Shown one piece after another: positions 25,101-37,333 of a stretch of DNA of 64,000 bases (the stretch's first letter is position 1; the number at the start of each line of letters is the position of its first letter). Source of the DNA: Epiperipatus broadwayi (Eukaryota; Onychophora; Udeonychophora; Euonychophora; Peripatidae); contig JAQFVV010006335.1 in assembly GCA_028023455.1 (NCBI GenBank), positions 2,466,412 through 2,530,411 on the forward strand. The letters run 5' to 3'. The notes under the pieces are model-generated. The model did not search any database. It worked only from the letters and a program-made list of their open reading frames with translations, and was not told the DNA's origin. A program made the position numbers and the translations under genes.

Positions 25101-25843
25101 CCAAAAGACTGTTTTTTACGAGGCTCCTCGTAGACATCTGATGTCACTCTAACTCAGCCAATTCTTATGCTAAAAATTTGTTCGATAGGTTTTGAAGAAG
25201 TTTTTAAAAGTTCTGTAAGATGGTGCCCTCTTCCGACTTATTTTACAAGGAAAAAATAAAAAAAAACGCATTTAAACCTAAACAAAGAAAGAACATTATT
25301 TGTGATTGGTTCTTAGCAAGCTCTCAGCCGAAAAAGACATTCTGATTGGCTGGAAAGAACAAAGAAACCGCCTGATCAAAGAAAATAAAGAAAAACGCTG
25401 AGATTTTCATTTCGAATATGATTTTAAAGTATTATAAAAGTAAATTTTGAGAAATTAAAATTATTTTCAGAGAGAATACTAAAAAAACAAAATTATTTTC
25501 GAAATATCGAAGATTTTTGTAAAAATATTGAAGAATTAGTAAAAAGAAATATTTACTTTTCTATAACGTAAAAGTCGACCTTTTTGTTTATATTATAGCT
25601 TTTATGTTGCCGAAATTGAATATTTTAGAATAAATAAATAGCAATTTATTTTTGAAAGAACTTTCGTTCTCTTCATAACCTGAAAAATTAATAATATACT
25701 TTTTATAAACGTATCTGAGTTGAATTTAATATTATAGGCGAATATGTTTTAACAATAGGCTTTGTCTTCAGTTTGTGAGTTGGCCAATTAAAAGATTTGA
25801 TTTTTACCTCATACAACCAATAATATAATTAGCGGTTAAAAGG
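25101..25843. mobile_element. MITE-2: second TTAA-flanked copy, in the left arm of the PLE-B palindrome
   Basis: Flanked by TTAA at 25,097-25,100 and 25,844-25,847. The right arm of the palindrome has the empty site, a single TTAA inside ATTGTTAAGTGTTG at about 27,810-27,823, which proves insertion and the target duplication. It closely matches MITE-1 along its length (for example TGTGATTGGTTCTTAGCA, CTGATTGGCTGGAAAGAACA), but its first 20 bases are more diverged. The subterminal hairpin is TACGAGGCTCCTCGTA. Confidence 0.92.
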
Positions 25844-25865
25844 TTAACAATACCCATAGTTCAAT

Positions 25866-26831
25866 TCAGATTTCCCACAATTTTTTTATCTTAACATTTG
25901 ACGACTGGCGATTCATTAACATTTGACGATTTCTTGAAATCAACATAGCCTCTTTTATTTTACGTTTATTATGACAACGTTCAATTTGAATAATTTTCAT
26001 ATTTTTATAATCAAATTTAAATCCATATTGACAAGATTTATTATGATCAAATATAACAGATGATGAAGGTTTATTTACATCTGTTCTATATTGATTCTCT
26101 TTTTGAATTCTATTATATAAAAGCATATGTTCTTTTATTCTCTTCTCAAATGTACACTTAGATTCACCAATGTATTGTACGCCGCATCCACATATCAATC
26201 TATATATAATAGAATTTTGATTAAACTTTGAATTTTGAATTTTAGAATTATTAAGCAATCTATTTATGTTATTTGTAGAGAAAAAAGCAATATGACACAA
26301 ACCATTATAAATTTTCCTAATAAACTTGACCTGCTCATCTGATATAAATGGCATTGAAATCCATTTCATTTTGATATTTTTATTTTTAATTTTATTATAG
26401 TGTTGATTTCTTTTAAATCCTTTAATAATATTAGCAATAGCATTTTTATAATAACCAATTTTCAACAAGTCATTAACAAATAAATGTACATTTTTAATTT
26501 TATCACTAGAATATTTGCATAATTTTTCATTTCGAAATAAGAATGATTTCAATCCAGACAGCTTATGACACATAGGTACATGTGATTCATATGGAATAAA
26601 ACCTCTAGTTTCAATTGGTTTAATTAACATAAGATAATCCAAACTGTAATCATTAAGAGTAACTTGAATATCTAAGAATTTTATGGAATTGTATTTCTCT
26701 TTAGTTATAACCCATTTTATATCCTTAATCTCATTTAATTCATTAAATAAATTGATTATTAATTCTTGTTTTCCACAAATAAAAACATCATCCACATATC
26801 TATGATATACTTTAATTTCTTGATATTTCAA
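25866..26831 (-). pseudogene. PLE-B left copy: open RT C-terminal/GIY-YIG fragment
   Basis: An open frame of 321 codons without internal stops. It starts at a TTG at the palindrome centre, so it is a 5'-truncated piece, not a whole gene. Near the start VYHRYVDDVFICGKQ has the catalytic YVDD box of the RT (residues about 11-15), followed by SIKFLDIQVTLNDYSLDYLM, the primer-grip region. A long Lys/Asn-rich linker follows. At about residues 205-235, IIYRLICGCGVQYIGESKC and TFEKRIKEH form the amino half of a GIY-YIG nuclease, and SSSVIFDHNKSCQYGFKFDY with KEAMLISRNRQMLMN closes the domain. This family differs clearly from PLE-A. It would lack the first RT half and cannot act alone. Confidence 0.88.
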
Positions 26832-26865
26832 TTAATATCAAGAAATTAAAATATATCATAGATAA

Positions 26866-27796
26866 GTGGATGATGTTTTTATTTGTGGAAAACAAGAATT
26901 AATAATCAATTTATCTAATGAATTAAATGAGATTAAGGATATAAAATGGGTTATAACTAAAAAGAAATACAATTCCATAAAATTCTTATATATTCAAGTT
27001 ACTCTTAATGATTACAGTTTGGATTATCTTATGTTAATTAAACCAATTGAAAATAGAGGTTTTATTCCATATGAATCACATGTACCTATGTGTCATAAGC
27101 TGTCTGGATTGAAATCATTCTTATTTCGAAATGAAAAATTATGCTAATATTCTAGTGATAAAATTAAAAATGTACATTTATTTGTTAATGACTTGTTGAA
27201 AATTGGTTATTATAAAAATGCTATTGCTAATATTATTAAAGGATTTAAAAGAAATCAACACTATAATAAAATTAAAAATAAAAATATCAAAATGAAATGG
27301 ATTTCAATGCCATTTATATCAGATTAGCAGGTCAAGTTTATTAGGAAAATTTATAATGGTTTGTGTCATATAGCTTTTTTCTCTACAAATAACATAAATA
27401 GATTGCTTAATAATTCTAAAATTCAAAATTCAAAGTTTAATCAAAATTCTATTATATATAGATTGATATGTGGATGCTGATGCATAATACATTGGTGAAT
27501 CTAAGTGTACATTTGAGAAGAGAATAAAAGAACATATGCTTTTATATAATAGAATTCAAAAAGAGAATCAATATGGAACAGATGTAAATAAACCTTCATC
27601 ATCTGTTATATTTGATCATAATAAATCTTGTCAATATGGATTTAAATTTGATTATAAAAATATGAAAATTATTCAAATTGAACGTTGTCATAATAAACGT
27701 AAAATAAAAGAGGCTATGTTGATTTCAAGAAATCGTCAAATGTTAATGAATCGCCAGTCATCAAATGTTAAGATAACAGAATTGTGGGAAATCTGA
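26866..27796 (+). pseudogene. PLE-B right copy: same fragment with stops
   Basis: Mirror copy of 25,866-26,831. The Tyr of YVDD is replaced by a stop region (the open part begins DDVFICGKQ). Stops interrupt the frame after FLFRNEKLC (27,145-27,147), in the segment equivalent to ISDEQ (about 27,326), and next to the GIY-YIG Cys cluster (about 27,478). The last part, 27,536-27,796, is open again and nearly identical to the left copy's end. The left copy is open while this one is broken, so the arms have diverged independently. Confidence 0.88.
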
Positions 27797-27960
27797 ATTG
27801 AACTATGGGTATTGTTAAGTGTTGTCTCGTTTTGATTATTCAATGTTATATAGTTGATAAAGACTACAAAGTGTATCGTCAAAAGTACTTCTAAAAGAAT
27901 ATAATTTATATAAATTGTACTGTATTTTGATATATATATATTTTGTATATTACATATATT

Positions 27961-29686
27961 GTGAAACGAATACAGATATCAGGCTTTATATATATATATA
28001 TTAAAAAATAATATTGTCATTATTTGAAGATGGGAAATTATGAGGTTTTCCATTTTTATAAATCTATTAATTAATTACTCTGCCTGATGGCAGATAAAAT
28101 AATTAGGCAGGAAACATTTTGACACAATTTATTCCAGTATCTTAGTTTTGTTTATATTATTAATATCTATGTTTGAAACTTTTTATTGTTTTTTTATAAA
28201 ATGTAGTAAGAAGTTAATTAAATTATGCAATAGTTATAAAGAAGCATTTTACCTTTTGATATTATATGGGGATTTTTTTGTCATAAAAATATTATAATGC
28301 TTATCATAGATAACTTTATAGGCATCAACATTTTCAATCAGGGCATATGTGTGCTGGCAATAGGATAAGCAATATATGCTATTTAAGCTATTTGAAATGG
28401 AATTATTTATTTTTATTATTATAAAAGGTTTTCTCTATATCAATGTGTAAGGCAATAAATTCTATATAAATGAATATTGAGAAATGTATTAATAAATTTA
28501 TACAATACATGGGCTGGGTAAATAAATTGTCTCTTTTCAGTATCAGCTATGAAATCATACTTAATAAAAATTAATTTTCTAGATGATAAAAAATAACAAA
28601 TTAGGTAAAAAAGATATAAAAAACACGAACAAGTCTTAGCAACAGTAGCACTATGTTATTTAAAATTAACAATTAGAATAAAAAAAAATTAATAATTTAT
28701 GATGCCAAGGAAGGTTCATTAATTAAAATGAAAATTCAGCAGAAAACATGGGAAATCTGTTGTTTATTAAAATATGAAATTTGGGAAGAAATATTCATTA
28801 ATTGATTTAGAAATTACACACACTTTCCAACATGTATGTTGGCCAAATATAATACCAAATAAAGACTTATTAAAGAAAATATCATACTAAGAGTTATTTA
28901 ACTGGATGTTAAGCATCAAAGAGAATAATAAACAAGCCTTATACTATGAACAATAGCATAGATTATAAAAAGTCATAGGGTGAATACAATAGATTAAATA
29001 ATGAGAAACAGATGTAAAATAACTTGGTTTATTTGTAGAAAATAAGGCTAAAATTTAAAAGATCATTGAGTATCAGTTATCATATTAATTGTAGAATACT
29101 TTAGATATATAGATAAAACACACTATAAATGTTAGATTTTTACAAATCCTTCAATTTTACCTAAAAAAAGCTGCATCTATGTATTATAGCCAGAAATTCA
29201 TTGACTGAAGACTTTTCTATTACAGAAAGTTAATAAGTACCAGGGTTGTATAAAGATGATTATCAGTAAAGAAACATTTGCTAATTTAAATAATATTTAA
29301 AATTAATTTTAGAATATCAAAATCGCTAATCCATTAAATATGAATATTGTAATAGCAAGGCTTTCCAATCATATTTGTTATTATGATCATTCTGACTTAA
29401 AACACTTGACATCATATTGGTGCTATTAAGACTCAAACATTTTAAATTAAACTTTGATTGTAAATTTTATGAATATTAGTTACTGCTAAGGAATTGTGTT
29501 TGCAATAAAATAGTAAGATGTTTGCAAAATTAAAAAATAATCAGAAGATAGCTGGTAATATTTTTTTTTAAAAAAAAATTGTAATATTAAATAATATTTT
29601 GCAGAATTTAATAAATGTAATAAGTTTTCTTATAGGCAGCTATAGAGAAATGTTATTTTTGTAAATTAAATATGGCATAACGCCTC
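27961..29686. other. AT-rich DNA, nothing recognised
   Basis: No repeat or coding similarity that I can support. Confidence 0.55.
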
Positions 29687-30490
29687 TGGTGTTCTCATAT
29701 TTATAGCAAGATGAACTATAATCATAATTGTGAGATAAGGGTAATTGTATATATTTGAAGAGATTAAAATTTATTTAAATTTCATTTGGAGAGAGAAAAG
29801 ATGAGTCTCTATGGTTGATTGACAACATTTATATTACTAGCTATATAGCAAGTCTCACCTATTTTTTTATTAAGGAAACATTTATTGGAATACAGATTCT
29901 ACAGATTACATTACATTACAGCTCTATTCATTTACATTTGTTTTAGTCTTTATTTACATTGATTACAATTCAACTTGAATTTACATATCTCTTTTATCTT
30001 CTGCAGTTTTATGTTATATCTTAGACTTTGATTACACCACATCAAATGAAGCAGCCATTTATTATTTGGTAGTTGGCTTTATCTGATTTTAATTATTTTT
30101 ACTCTTTCCTCTTTTTCTCATTCTTCCAGCCCTTATCCTTTTTTCTATTTTCATTCCTTCTTCTTTCTTTTCTCTTCTTTATTTATTCTTCTCTCTTTTA
30201 GTTACAGGTGACAAATCATTTTATAACTTAGATGTCAGTTTAAGAGGCATAATTGTCTGGTCATCCAGAGTAATTTGTTTCCATGTGTCTGTTCTTGCTT
30301 ATTTGTCTCTTTGAATCATTTTGTTCGATACTACTACTATCAACCCTATCAACCGTAGAGATTCATCCTTCCCTCTCTCCAAACATTTAACATCGACATT
30401 AAATAAATTTTAATCTCTTCAAATATATAAAATTATACTTGTCTCTCTATTATGATTATAGTTCATCTTGCTATGAATATGAGAACGCCA
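29687..30490. mobile_element. Non-autonomous element with about 95-bp terminal inverted repeats
   Basis: The left end TGGTGTTCTCATATTTATAG (29,687) and following sequence up to about 29,790 reappears inverted at about 30,398-30,490, which ends GAGAACGCCA. Shared blocks include AGCAAGATGAACTATAATCA and TTTGAAGAGATTAAAATTTA. The interior is pyrimidine-rich on the plus strand (30,110-30,200) and non-coding. Target duplication is not clear. Superfamily unknown. Confidence 0.7.
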
Positions 30491-31329
30491 TAAGTAAGCC
30501 ATAAGTTCTCGAAAGCGCTAAGCCAGCTAAGCCATAATTAGTTTATAAAAATAACAAGCTTCTCTATAGATGCATATAAGGGCACTTATTGCATTTATTA
30601 CCGTCGGTATAGAAGTATAAACAATTGAAGTCATTACATTTTGAGGAATTATATAAATAACGATTGAAATTCTGAGATTTTTAAATATTGTAATTGTTAA
30701 CAATGTTTCTAAGGAGATATGTTTTATTATTTCTACTAGCATACAAGTTGTTTGAAGAATAACTAATAAATTAATCATATGTAAAATATCTTAATAAATG
30801 TATCTAAATTATTATTGTTATCACTTTGAATTATTAACAATATCTTGCAATTTAATCAAATTTCTATGATCCCCAAAAATTTATTTTATCCATCCATTTC
30901 ACATTCGGCCAGTTTCTATGTCTTTTATAATATTTTAAAATACAATTTAAGATTTCAACTGTTCATCTTTTATATGGATGTGCGCATATAAATACTGTAT
31001 TAGTAAGTATTTACAAAATATTTGATATTTCCATAAAAACTTGTGTTGTTTGATAAAAAACAATTAATTATTTACGTCTACTTTTCTCAATATAATAAGA
31101 TCAACAGTCTCTTCATTGAAAATCATTTCTGACGTATTTTCTAAGAGAGTTTTTAAATAAAATTAGAATAATCTTAGTTTTTTTATCACGCAAATGAACT
31201 TTATTAATAATTACAAAAGCTATAAAGTAGTAATGAAATTACAAACATTCAAGTAAAGCTTATTAAATGGGAAAAAACGTCAAATTCAAGGATATATCTT
31301 AATAAATCAATACTAGTATACTATAAGTA
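30491..31329. other. AT-rich DNA, nothing recognised
   Basis: No supported feature. Confidence 0.55.
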
Positions 31330-31344
31330 CCGAACGTTAAGATT

Positions 31345-31512
31345 TAATTAAAGGGGATTTCAATTCAGACTTTCAATCTGTCTTCAGCTCTCCACTCTAT
31401 CTCCTACAATCTATACACATTGTCATATATATATATGAAAAGGTAAATGATCTCCAATATCCCTATTTAGTGCTGAACCAGCACTTATCAGTTGGTCCAG
31501 ATCATCACCTCT
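31345..31512 (-). ncRNA. Hammerhead ribozyme-like repeat, left (degenerate)
   Basis: Minus-strand reading from 31,512: stem I 5' side GGTGATGATC and CCAA, core CTGATAA (consensus CTGANGA, so G8 is changed), stem II GTGCTG-GTTC-CAGCAC, TAAA in place of GAAA, a short stem III region, then TTGG and GATCATTTACC which pair back to CCAA and GGTGATGATC. This is the type I hammerhead layout with extended stem I. Two core positions are mutated, so cleavage is not expected. Downstream (31,440-31,345) the flank matches that of the right copy. Confidence 0.75.
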
Positions 31513-31837
31513 TATATATATATATATATATATATAAGAGGTATAGATCTGGATATATATATATATATATATATATAACAGACTTCAATATTATCCATCT
31601 CTCTCTCTCTGTATGTAAATGGACATATTAAGGTCATATATGTGAGGTGTCAATGTGACTTAAGGTCAACATGGATATGACAATAATATTGGCATGAACA
31701 AGAATTTGAGCATTCCATCATCAGATGTTCAATGGTATGGATGGCAGAAGAATTGGAAGGTGGAGAATATTGTAGTCAGTTCATTAAAGTTTGAAGATTT
31801 GCTATCTTAATATAAACTGAATACTCATTATATATGT

Positions 31838-32010
31838 TTGTTGGAGGTGATGATCTGGATCAATTGATGACTGCTGGTTCAGCACGAAATACTTATATTA
31901 GAGATCATTTATTTTTTTCGCATATATGTAGTAATGTGTATAGATTGTATGAGATACAGTGGATAGCTGAAGATAGTTTGACAGTATGAGTTCAAATTCC
32001 GTTGGTTATA
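31838..32010 (+). ncRNA. Hammerhead ribozyme-like repeat, right (degenerate)
   Basis: Plus-strand mirror of the repeat at 31,345-31,512. Stem I 5' side GGTGATGATCTGG, core TTGATGA at 31,864-31,870 (first C changed to T), stem II TGCTG/CAGCA at 31,872-31,884, intact GAAA at 31,886-31,889, stem III region, then GAGATCATTTAT pairing back to ATGATC. Downstream ATGTGTATAGATTGTATGAG and GAGTTCAAATTCC are shared with the left copy; the latter resembles a pol III B box. The changes in the two copies fall at different core positions, so their common ancestor probably had a consensus core. Confidence 0.77.
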
Positions 32011-33084
32011 TTTAAGTAAATTATTTATTTTTAAAAACAAAAAAAAATTATAAAATGATTAGTTAATATTTTGTTTGATTAATATAATATTTATTAGATT
32101 AACCAAAGAAAGATAATGTTTGATTACTTTATTTTCAATATACTTTTTTTAAAAAAAAGTTTTATTGTTACTCAACAACAAAATTAAATCATATCCTCGA
32201 AAGCTAATTTGGATATGTCTGTTAGGTCAGATTGCAAATTAGTTAAATACAATCTCAAATCTTTTGTTCCTTTAAGTTAAACTTTATGAGTGGTTTATTT
32301 CTTTGTTAATGTGATACAACAGGATGCAATAACAGAAAATTTATTTGTTTTACATAAGAAAAGAAATAAATTTCTATACAAAAATTTTCTATATTAGTTT
32401 GACTAATGTACATTTTAGTTAAGAACTTGTTTAGTTATTTAATCAGCTATTCTTCAAAGTTTTGGCTTGTTTATAAAATATCTTTTCACAAGAGATTTAT
32501 CACTCACAGTTTTTCAAAGTCGTTAATCATTTAATTTTTAACTGTATCTATATGTTAGATTATCGCACACATATTTTTTTTTATTTAAGTGAAAAAGAAT
32601 AAGCCAATTAATTTTGTAATAATATTGTTTACATACAAAATCGAAATATATAAAATTAATATTATGATTTATAGTTTAAATAAAAATAACAAATCTGTAT
32701 GCTTTCATTTCATATCTTTAAATTCGAATTTTCTTACCTTTGAATGCAATACCAAAGTCTTTCAGTTTATATATAAAAAATAAAATACAAAAAAATATTT
32801 AAGTGGTTTTTTTTTTTAATTCCATCTTACTTTTTTTGAAAAATTAAATAATTTTTTTTTTTTTTAGAATCATTTTCAATGACAAATAATCTCATTTAAT
32901 ATATTATTAAGCCTTTCATTTAAATGAGTATTGTTTGCAATTAGTAAAATATAATAACATTATTTTTTTTTCTATTTAATTTGATTATAAATTTACATAT
33001 TCACAATCATAATTGCTGTAAGATCTGTTCTAGTGCAACTTTATTAAAGAATTGTTCATTTCTAAGAAGAAAAGATAATTTAAC
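32011..33084. other. AT-rich DNA, nothing recognised
   Basis: Long T and A runs; no supported feature. Confidence 0.55.
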
Positions 33085-33217
33085 TACTCCTGGGTCTCTC
33101 TTTGGGAAGATTTTTTTAATGTGATTTTGACATTGTGCGATTCATGTTTCTTCTTAATATATATTTTTATGGGTTTTTCTTTTATGTGATAAAGAAGTTC
33201 ATATTTCATTTAAAATC

Positions 33218-33457
33218 ATGATTTTCCAGTTTTATATACACTCATTAAATTTTACATACTTTAAATACCTGTTGGAAAAAGATTTGACAATAAATTTAGA
33301 TACTGTAGAAGATTTAGGAAAAGATAATGAAACAGAAGTGGTACTTGTTCTTTTCACAGCAAAAATGATTGGAGAAAGTCTTCAACTTTCTAATCAATTG
33401 GAAAATCATTTTCTTGTTAATGACACAAATTATGAACAAGCTCTTAAATTCAAATGA
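33218..33457 (+). pseudogene. Possible transposase C-terminal remnant
   Basis: A 79-codon frame inside DNA element copy 1. The second half reads ESLQLSNQLENHFLVNDTNY followed by EQALKFK, an acidic, helical segment of the kind found near the C-terminus of pogo/Tigger-like transposases; the preceding part includes TVEDLGKDNETEVVL. No catalytic D/E motif is visible, so the assignment rests mainly on its position inside a TA-flanked element. It could also be a chance frame. The first 20 codons probably do not belong to it. Confidence 0.35.
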
Positions 33458-33726
33458 GAGTGAAATAATTGTATGCCTGTATTATGTATATGTATGTTTA
33501 TATTTTCTTTTATACACATATATACATGGCGAAACTTTTAGACAGAAAAAAGTTACAAGTAAAAATATTTAAGTACTTTTCATTTCTACTTAAAAAGAAT
33601 GTATCTTTAAAAGTTTTTAAATATTTTTACTTGTAACATTTTTCTATATTAAAGTTTCTCCATGTATATATGTATTTAAAAGAGAATGTAACTGTTAGTC
33701 ATTATTATCACACTCATGGAAGCATG

Positions 33727-33838
<112 letters not shown>

Positions 33839-34639
33839 GCACTCATGGAAGTGCATTCTCTATTAGGTTCAGTTAGCAGTCTAGATATCATGAGCCTTAT
33901 TAACAAATAGTAAATTCATTGTCTCAAAGTTTAATTATCAGTTACATTGTAGATGGAAAACCATTATCAAAGCATAAGACTGATGTTGTCAATAATTGTA
34001 TTTCATCTTGTGACAAATCTGATTTCTTACTAGTTCACAAATGAACCCGCATATTGTCAAATAGCGATAATGATTAATATATATATATATATATGAAAAA
34101 ATGTAAAATAAATTGCACATAAAAACATATTGTTTTGAATCAAATTAAATAGTTAATAAAAATAGTTTGTCTTGTATTCATTTTTTTTAAATATTTGAAA
34201 TTTTTTATTACTCATATTTTATTTCTTTTTTTTCAATGCAAATTTTAAAGTAATTTTACCTTGTTGCTTTGGTTTTATGCGATTTTTAAAAATTATGGAA
34301 CGTATCCCACATTTTTCAAGGCAAGTTTATTTTTGTGCAATTTTTTTAATGTGGGTTTTCTGTAGAATCTATCTACCACATAAAAACAGACCCAGGTGTA
34401 CTAGTAAACTAGTTGTATGTACTGTTTGTGATTTTGAAAATAATCCATTTCCATATATTTTCTAATCTTTTATTACTCAGTTGTATATAAAATATAATTA
34501 TATGCTAGAATATTCCTATTATTTAATATTAACTGCTAAATGTGCTTAGAAAATTTCAAACTTTATTTAATTTTTGAAATACATTCAAGTTTTAGTAAAA
34601 GCATTTAGGCTAGTATATACACAACATTTTAACTTGTAC

Positions 34640-34960
34640 TATCCCCTTTCTTCTTCAGATGTTGTTAGTCTGACAGATGAATCAAACAAAAACCTTTGAA
34701 TTCATGAAGATTGAACTTAATATGATTCTTTCACCAATTAAGCTATTCTGTCAAGCCTTATTGGTTATAGCACTATCTTAAATCAGTAGTCATAAATCAA
34801 AAGATCCAAGCCTGACAACCATGCTAGTACTACCACTGAACAGTCCAGCAACACATGAATATGAGAGACAAATAATACAATTCAGGGTTATATTCAATCC
34901 TGATTCTACTACTAACACTTGTATGTACTTGAAAATGTTAAATAAAGATTTATTTTCTCT
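34640..34960. repeat. Inverted pair of tRNA-SINE-like copies (family S1), pair 1
   Basis: The minus-strand copy (about 34,770-34,640) has an A-box-like AGAATAGCTTAATTGGTGAAAG, a degenerate B box, and the S1 tail CTGAAGAAGAAAGGGGA. The plus-strand copy (about 34,775-34,960) has CATGCTAGTACTACCACTGA and CAGTCCAGCAACACATGAAT, matching the body of the copy at 46.7 kb (CATGCTAGTACTGTCACCAG). Both are diverged. Confidence 0.6.
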
Positions 34961-36429
34961 AAAGATATATAACAATCAATATTACATGGTGAAAATAATT
35001 CATCATATAATTACAATTAAATCAACATTATCACAAAGTTTTATGCTAATATACATGATTCAGTATTAACTCGTTATTCCATATATTGGTTTTATTCAGT
35101 AAGAAAGTTTGTTACAGTTTTCTATATAGATGAGAATCAAATTTGCATGCTATTTTAATATTACTATTTCCTGAAGGAGTATTGTAGCTTAGTGGGATAG
35201 ATAACATTATTAATTTTATAGGAATGTTTGTTTTTTATACTTCTTGTAAAATATTTGTTTAGTTATAAAACCTTAAGCCTTTATTAATAAAATTTTAAAA
35301 AAATTGTATACCATGCTCTGTTATTTTATATTCAAATGAATAATAGAACTACAAATTTAAACTTTAAATTTTAACTCAATATTCAAATTCAACTTGGCAA
35401 TAAACTTCATAGGTATGGAATACAGTGAGGACATAACTTTCATTAACTTATTTATTTTTAATTCTACTAATTATATTTGCAGAAAGTCCACATGATCAAA
35501 AATAAAACATTTTAGAATAAAATAGCATTTATGATGAAATGATAATATTATAGTCATAACAAACAGAAAATAAATTTATTATTCATAAAATAGTGAAAAA
35601 TCGGAAATATTTATAGGAAATACGATTAACGTGGAAGTAATGCAAATATACAGTGATAACTATTGACTTTATCTTTGCTTTCATTGTATGAATTCTGAGG
35701 CTTACCAGAATAGTAATGTAATTATTTTAGCCCTATAAATATAATCCTAGGTTGTTCTTAACACCTTTATTGAGAGTAGACTGGGGAAAATACATTTAAA
35801 CGTTCTACAAAATTCTCCTCTACTAGTTCAATGGTTTATAAATCTTTAGCAAGGTACTGTTTTCGAGAAGAAATTAAATCATGAGTGATTACCAATTAGT
35901 CCATTTTTAAAACAATTTATTCTATTCTTATTGGATAATTAATAAGGATCTATTAATGTAATTTATAAATTTGGACTAAACTATATTTGATGTTTGTGAG
36001 TGCTATATTCGTTTTTCATTAAACATAAATTTACATACACCATTTAATTTCATTTTATATAATAAATTGATATGTTTAAAAATTATATTTTATTTTATAT
36101 TAGTATATTTTTATTTCTTATTACATAGTATAATCTTGTCAATCTATATTCTATGCATTTTTACACTCTTTAAAACAAACTACTATTTTAAATATATTTA
36201 ATATCATTCACTTATGAAAAATATTATTTTTTCAAGATTTTTGGAGTAATATTGCTCAAAAAGCTGGCTTAATAGTATGATCTTCATTACTGTGTTCAAT
36301 CATTATTATATATCTATCTATATGAAATCATGTCTAATTTATTCCAAAAAAAGCAAAACATGTCAGATGAATGGAATCATTACTAACAATGCATTTTTTT
36401 CATGTGTGTGTGTGTGTATATATATATAT
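34961..36429. other. AT-rich DNA, nothing recognised
   Basis: No supported feature. Confidence 0.55.
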
Positions 36430-37225
36430 AATTAGAAACCAACCAGTAACCACCTAAACATTTACAATAAAGATAGTAATTAATATTTCTCACTGCTGCC
36501 AAGGCAACCTTCTCACCTTTTAATAGCAAGAATGGAAATCCACTCTTACTAATGGTCCATTGAATATATATGGACACTAAAGATTGCAACATGACCACAG
36601 GGAATGGAATATTGATACAATGAAGTTTAAATAAACCTCTTTAATCATGAAATAAACATGTCCAGTAATGCAGACTAATAAATAGTCAATTATAACATTA
36701 CAAACTGCAATACTTTTAAATTGCTCCTGTATTATTTAAATAATAAGTGAAATAATCATTAATGCTAAATGGTATAATATTTCTCACAGTGAAAAATATT
36801 AACTACTCTATTAATTGTGAATGTTTAGGTAGTTACTGGTTAGTTTCTAATTACATAATTATCCTATTTAGCTTTAAGCATTATTTCACTTATTATTTAA
36901 ATAATACATGAGCTATTTAAAAATATGGCAGTTTGCAATGTTATAATTGCCTATTTATTAGTCTGCATTACATGGACATGTTTATTTCATGTTTAAAGAG
37001 GTTTTTTTTAAACTTCATTGTATCAATATTTTATTCTTTCTGGTCTAGTTGCAATCTTTAAGTGTCCATATATATTCAATAGATCATTCGTAAGACTAGA
37101 TTTCTATTTTTGCTAATAAAAGGTAAGAAGGTTGCCTTGGTAGCAGTGAAAAATATTGATTACTATCTTTATTTTGAATGTTTAGGTGGTTACTGGTTGG
37201 TTTCTAATTACATAATTATCTCACT
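36430..37225. repeat. R-340 copies B (+) and C (-) as an inverted pair, with partial copy D
   Basis: Copy B 36,430-36,760 matches copy A at 20,117-20,450. Copy C, about 36,895-37,225, is its reverse complement and ends GGTGGTTACTGGTTGGTTTC. Between them, 36,785-36,888 is a truncated minus-strand copy (AGTGAAAAATATTAACTAC to TAAGCATTATTTCA) directly followed by copy C, so two copies also stand head-to-tail. The same TAAGCATTATTTCA sequence follows both minus-strand copies. Non-coding. Confidence 0.85.
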
Positions 37226-37244
37226 TAGTTTTAAGCATTATTTC

Positions 37245-37333
37245 ATATATATATATATTATACCGGATATAAAAATTTATGCTATATATATATATGTCTT
37301 AACATCCATTATACTATATATATATATATATAT
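37245..37333. repeat. Interrupted (TA)n cluster
   Basis: Three TA runs (about 37,247-37,259, 37,284-37,295 and 37,314-37,333) directly after R-340 copy C. Confidence 0.85.

Larger units (their letters stand above)
24968..27960. repeat. Long palindrome of two head-to-head PLE-B copies
   Basis: The two arms meet at about 26,830 (TGATATT-TCAATT-AATATCA). The right arm runs from 26,834 to about 27,960. The left arm runs from 26,827 down to about 24,968, but is interrupted by MITE-2 (25,101-25,843). Outside the MITE the arms match throughout, including the PLE coding part (about 970 bases each) and roughly 130 bases of 3' flank. Arm differences (substitutions, stop codons in the right arm, the MITE in one arm only) show that the duplication is not a recent copying artefact. 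Confidence 0.9.
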
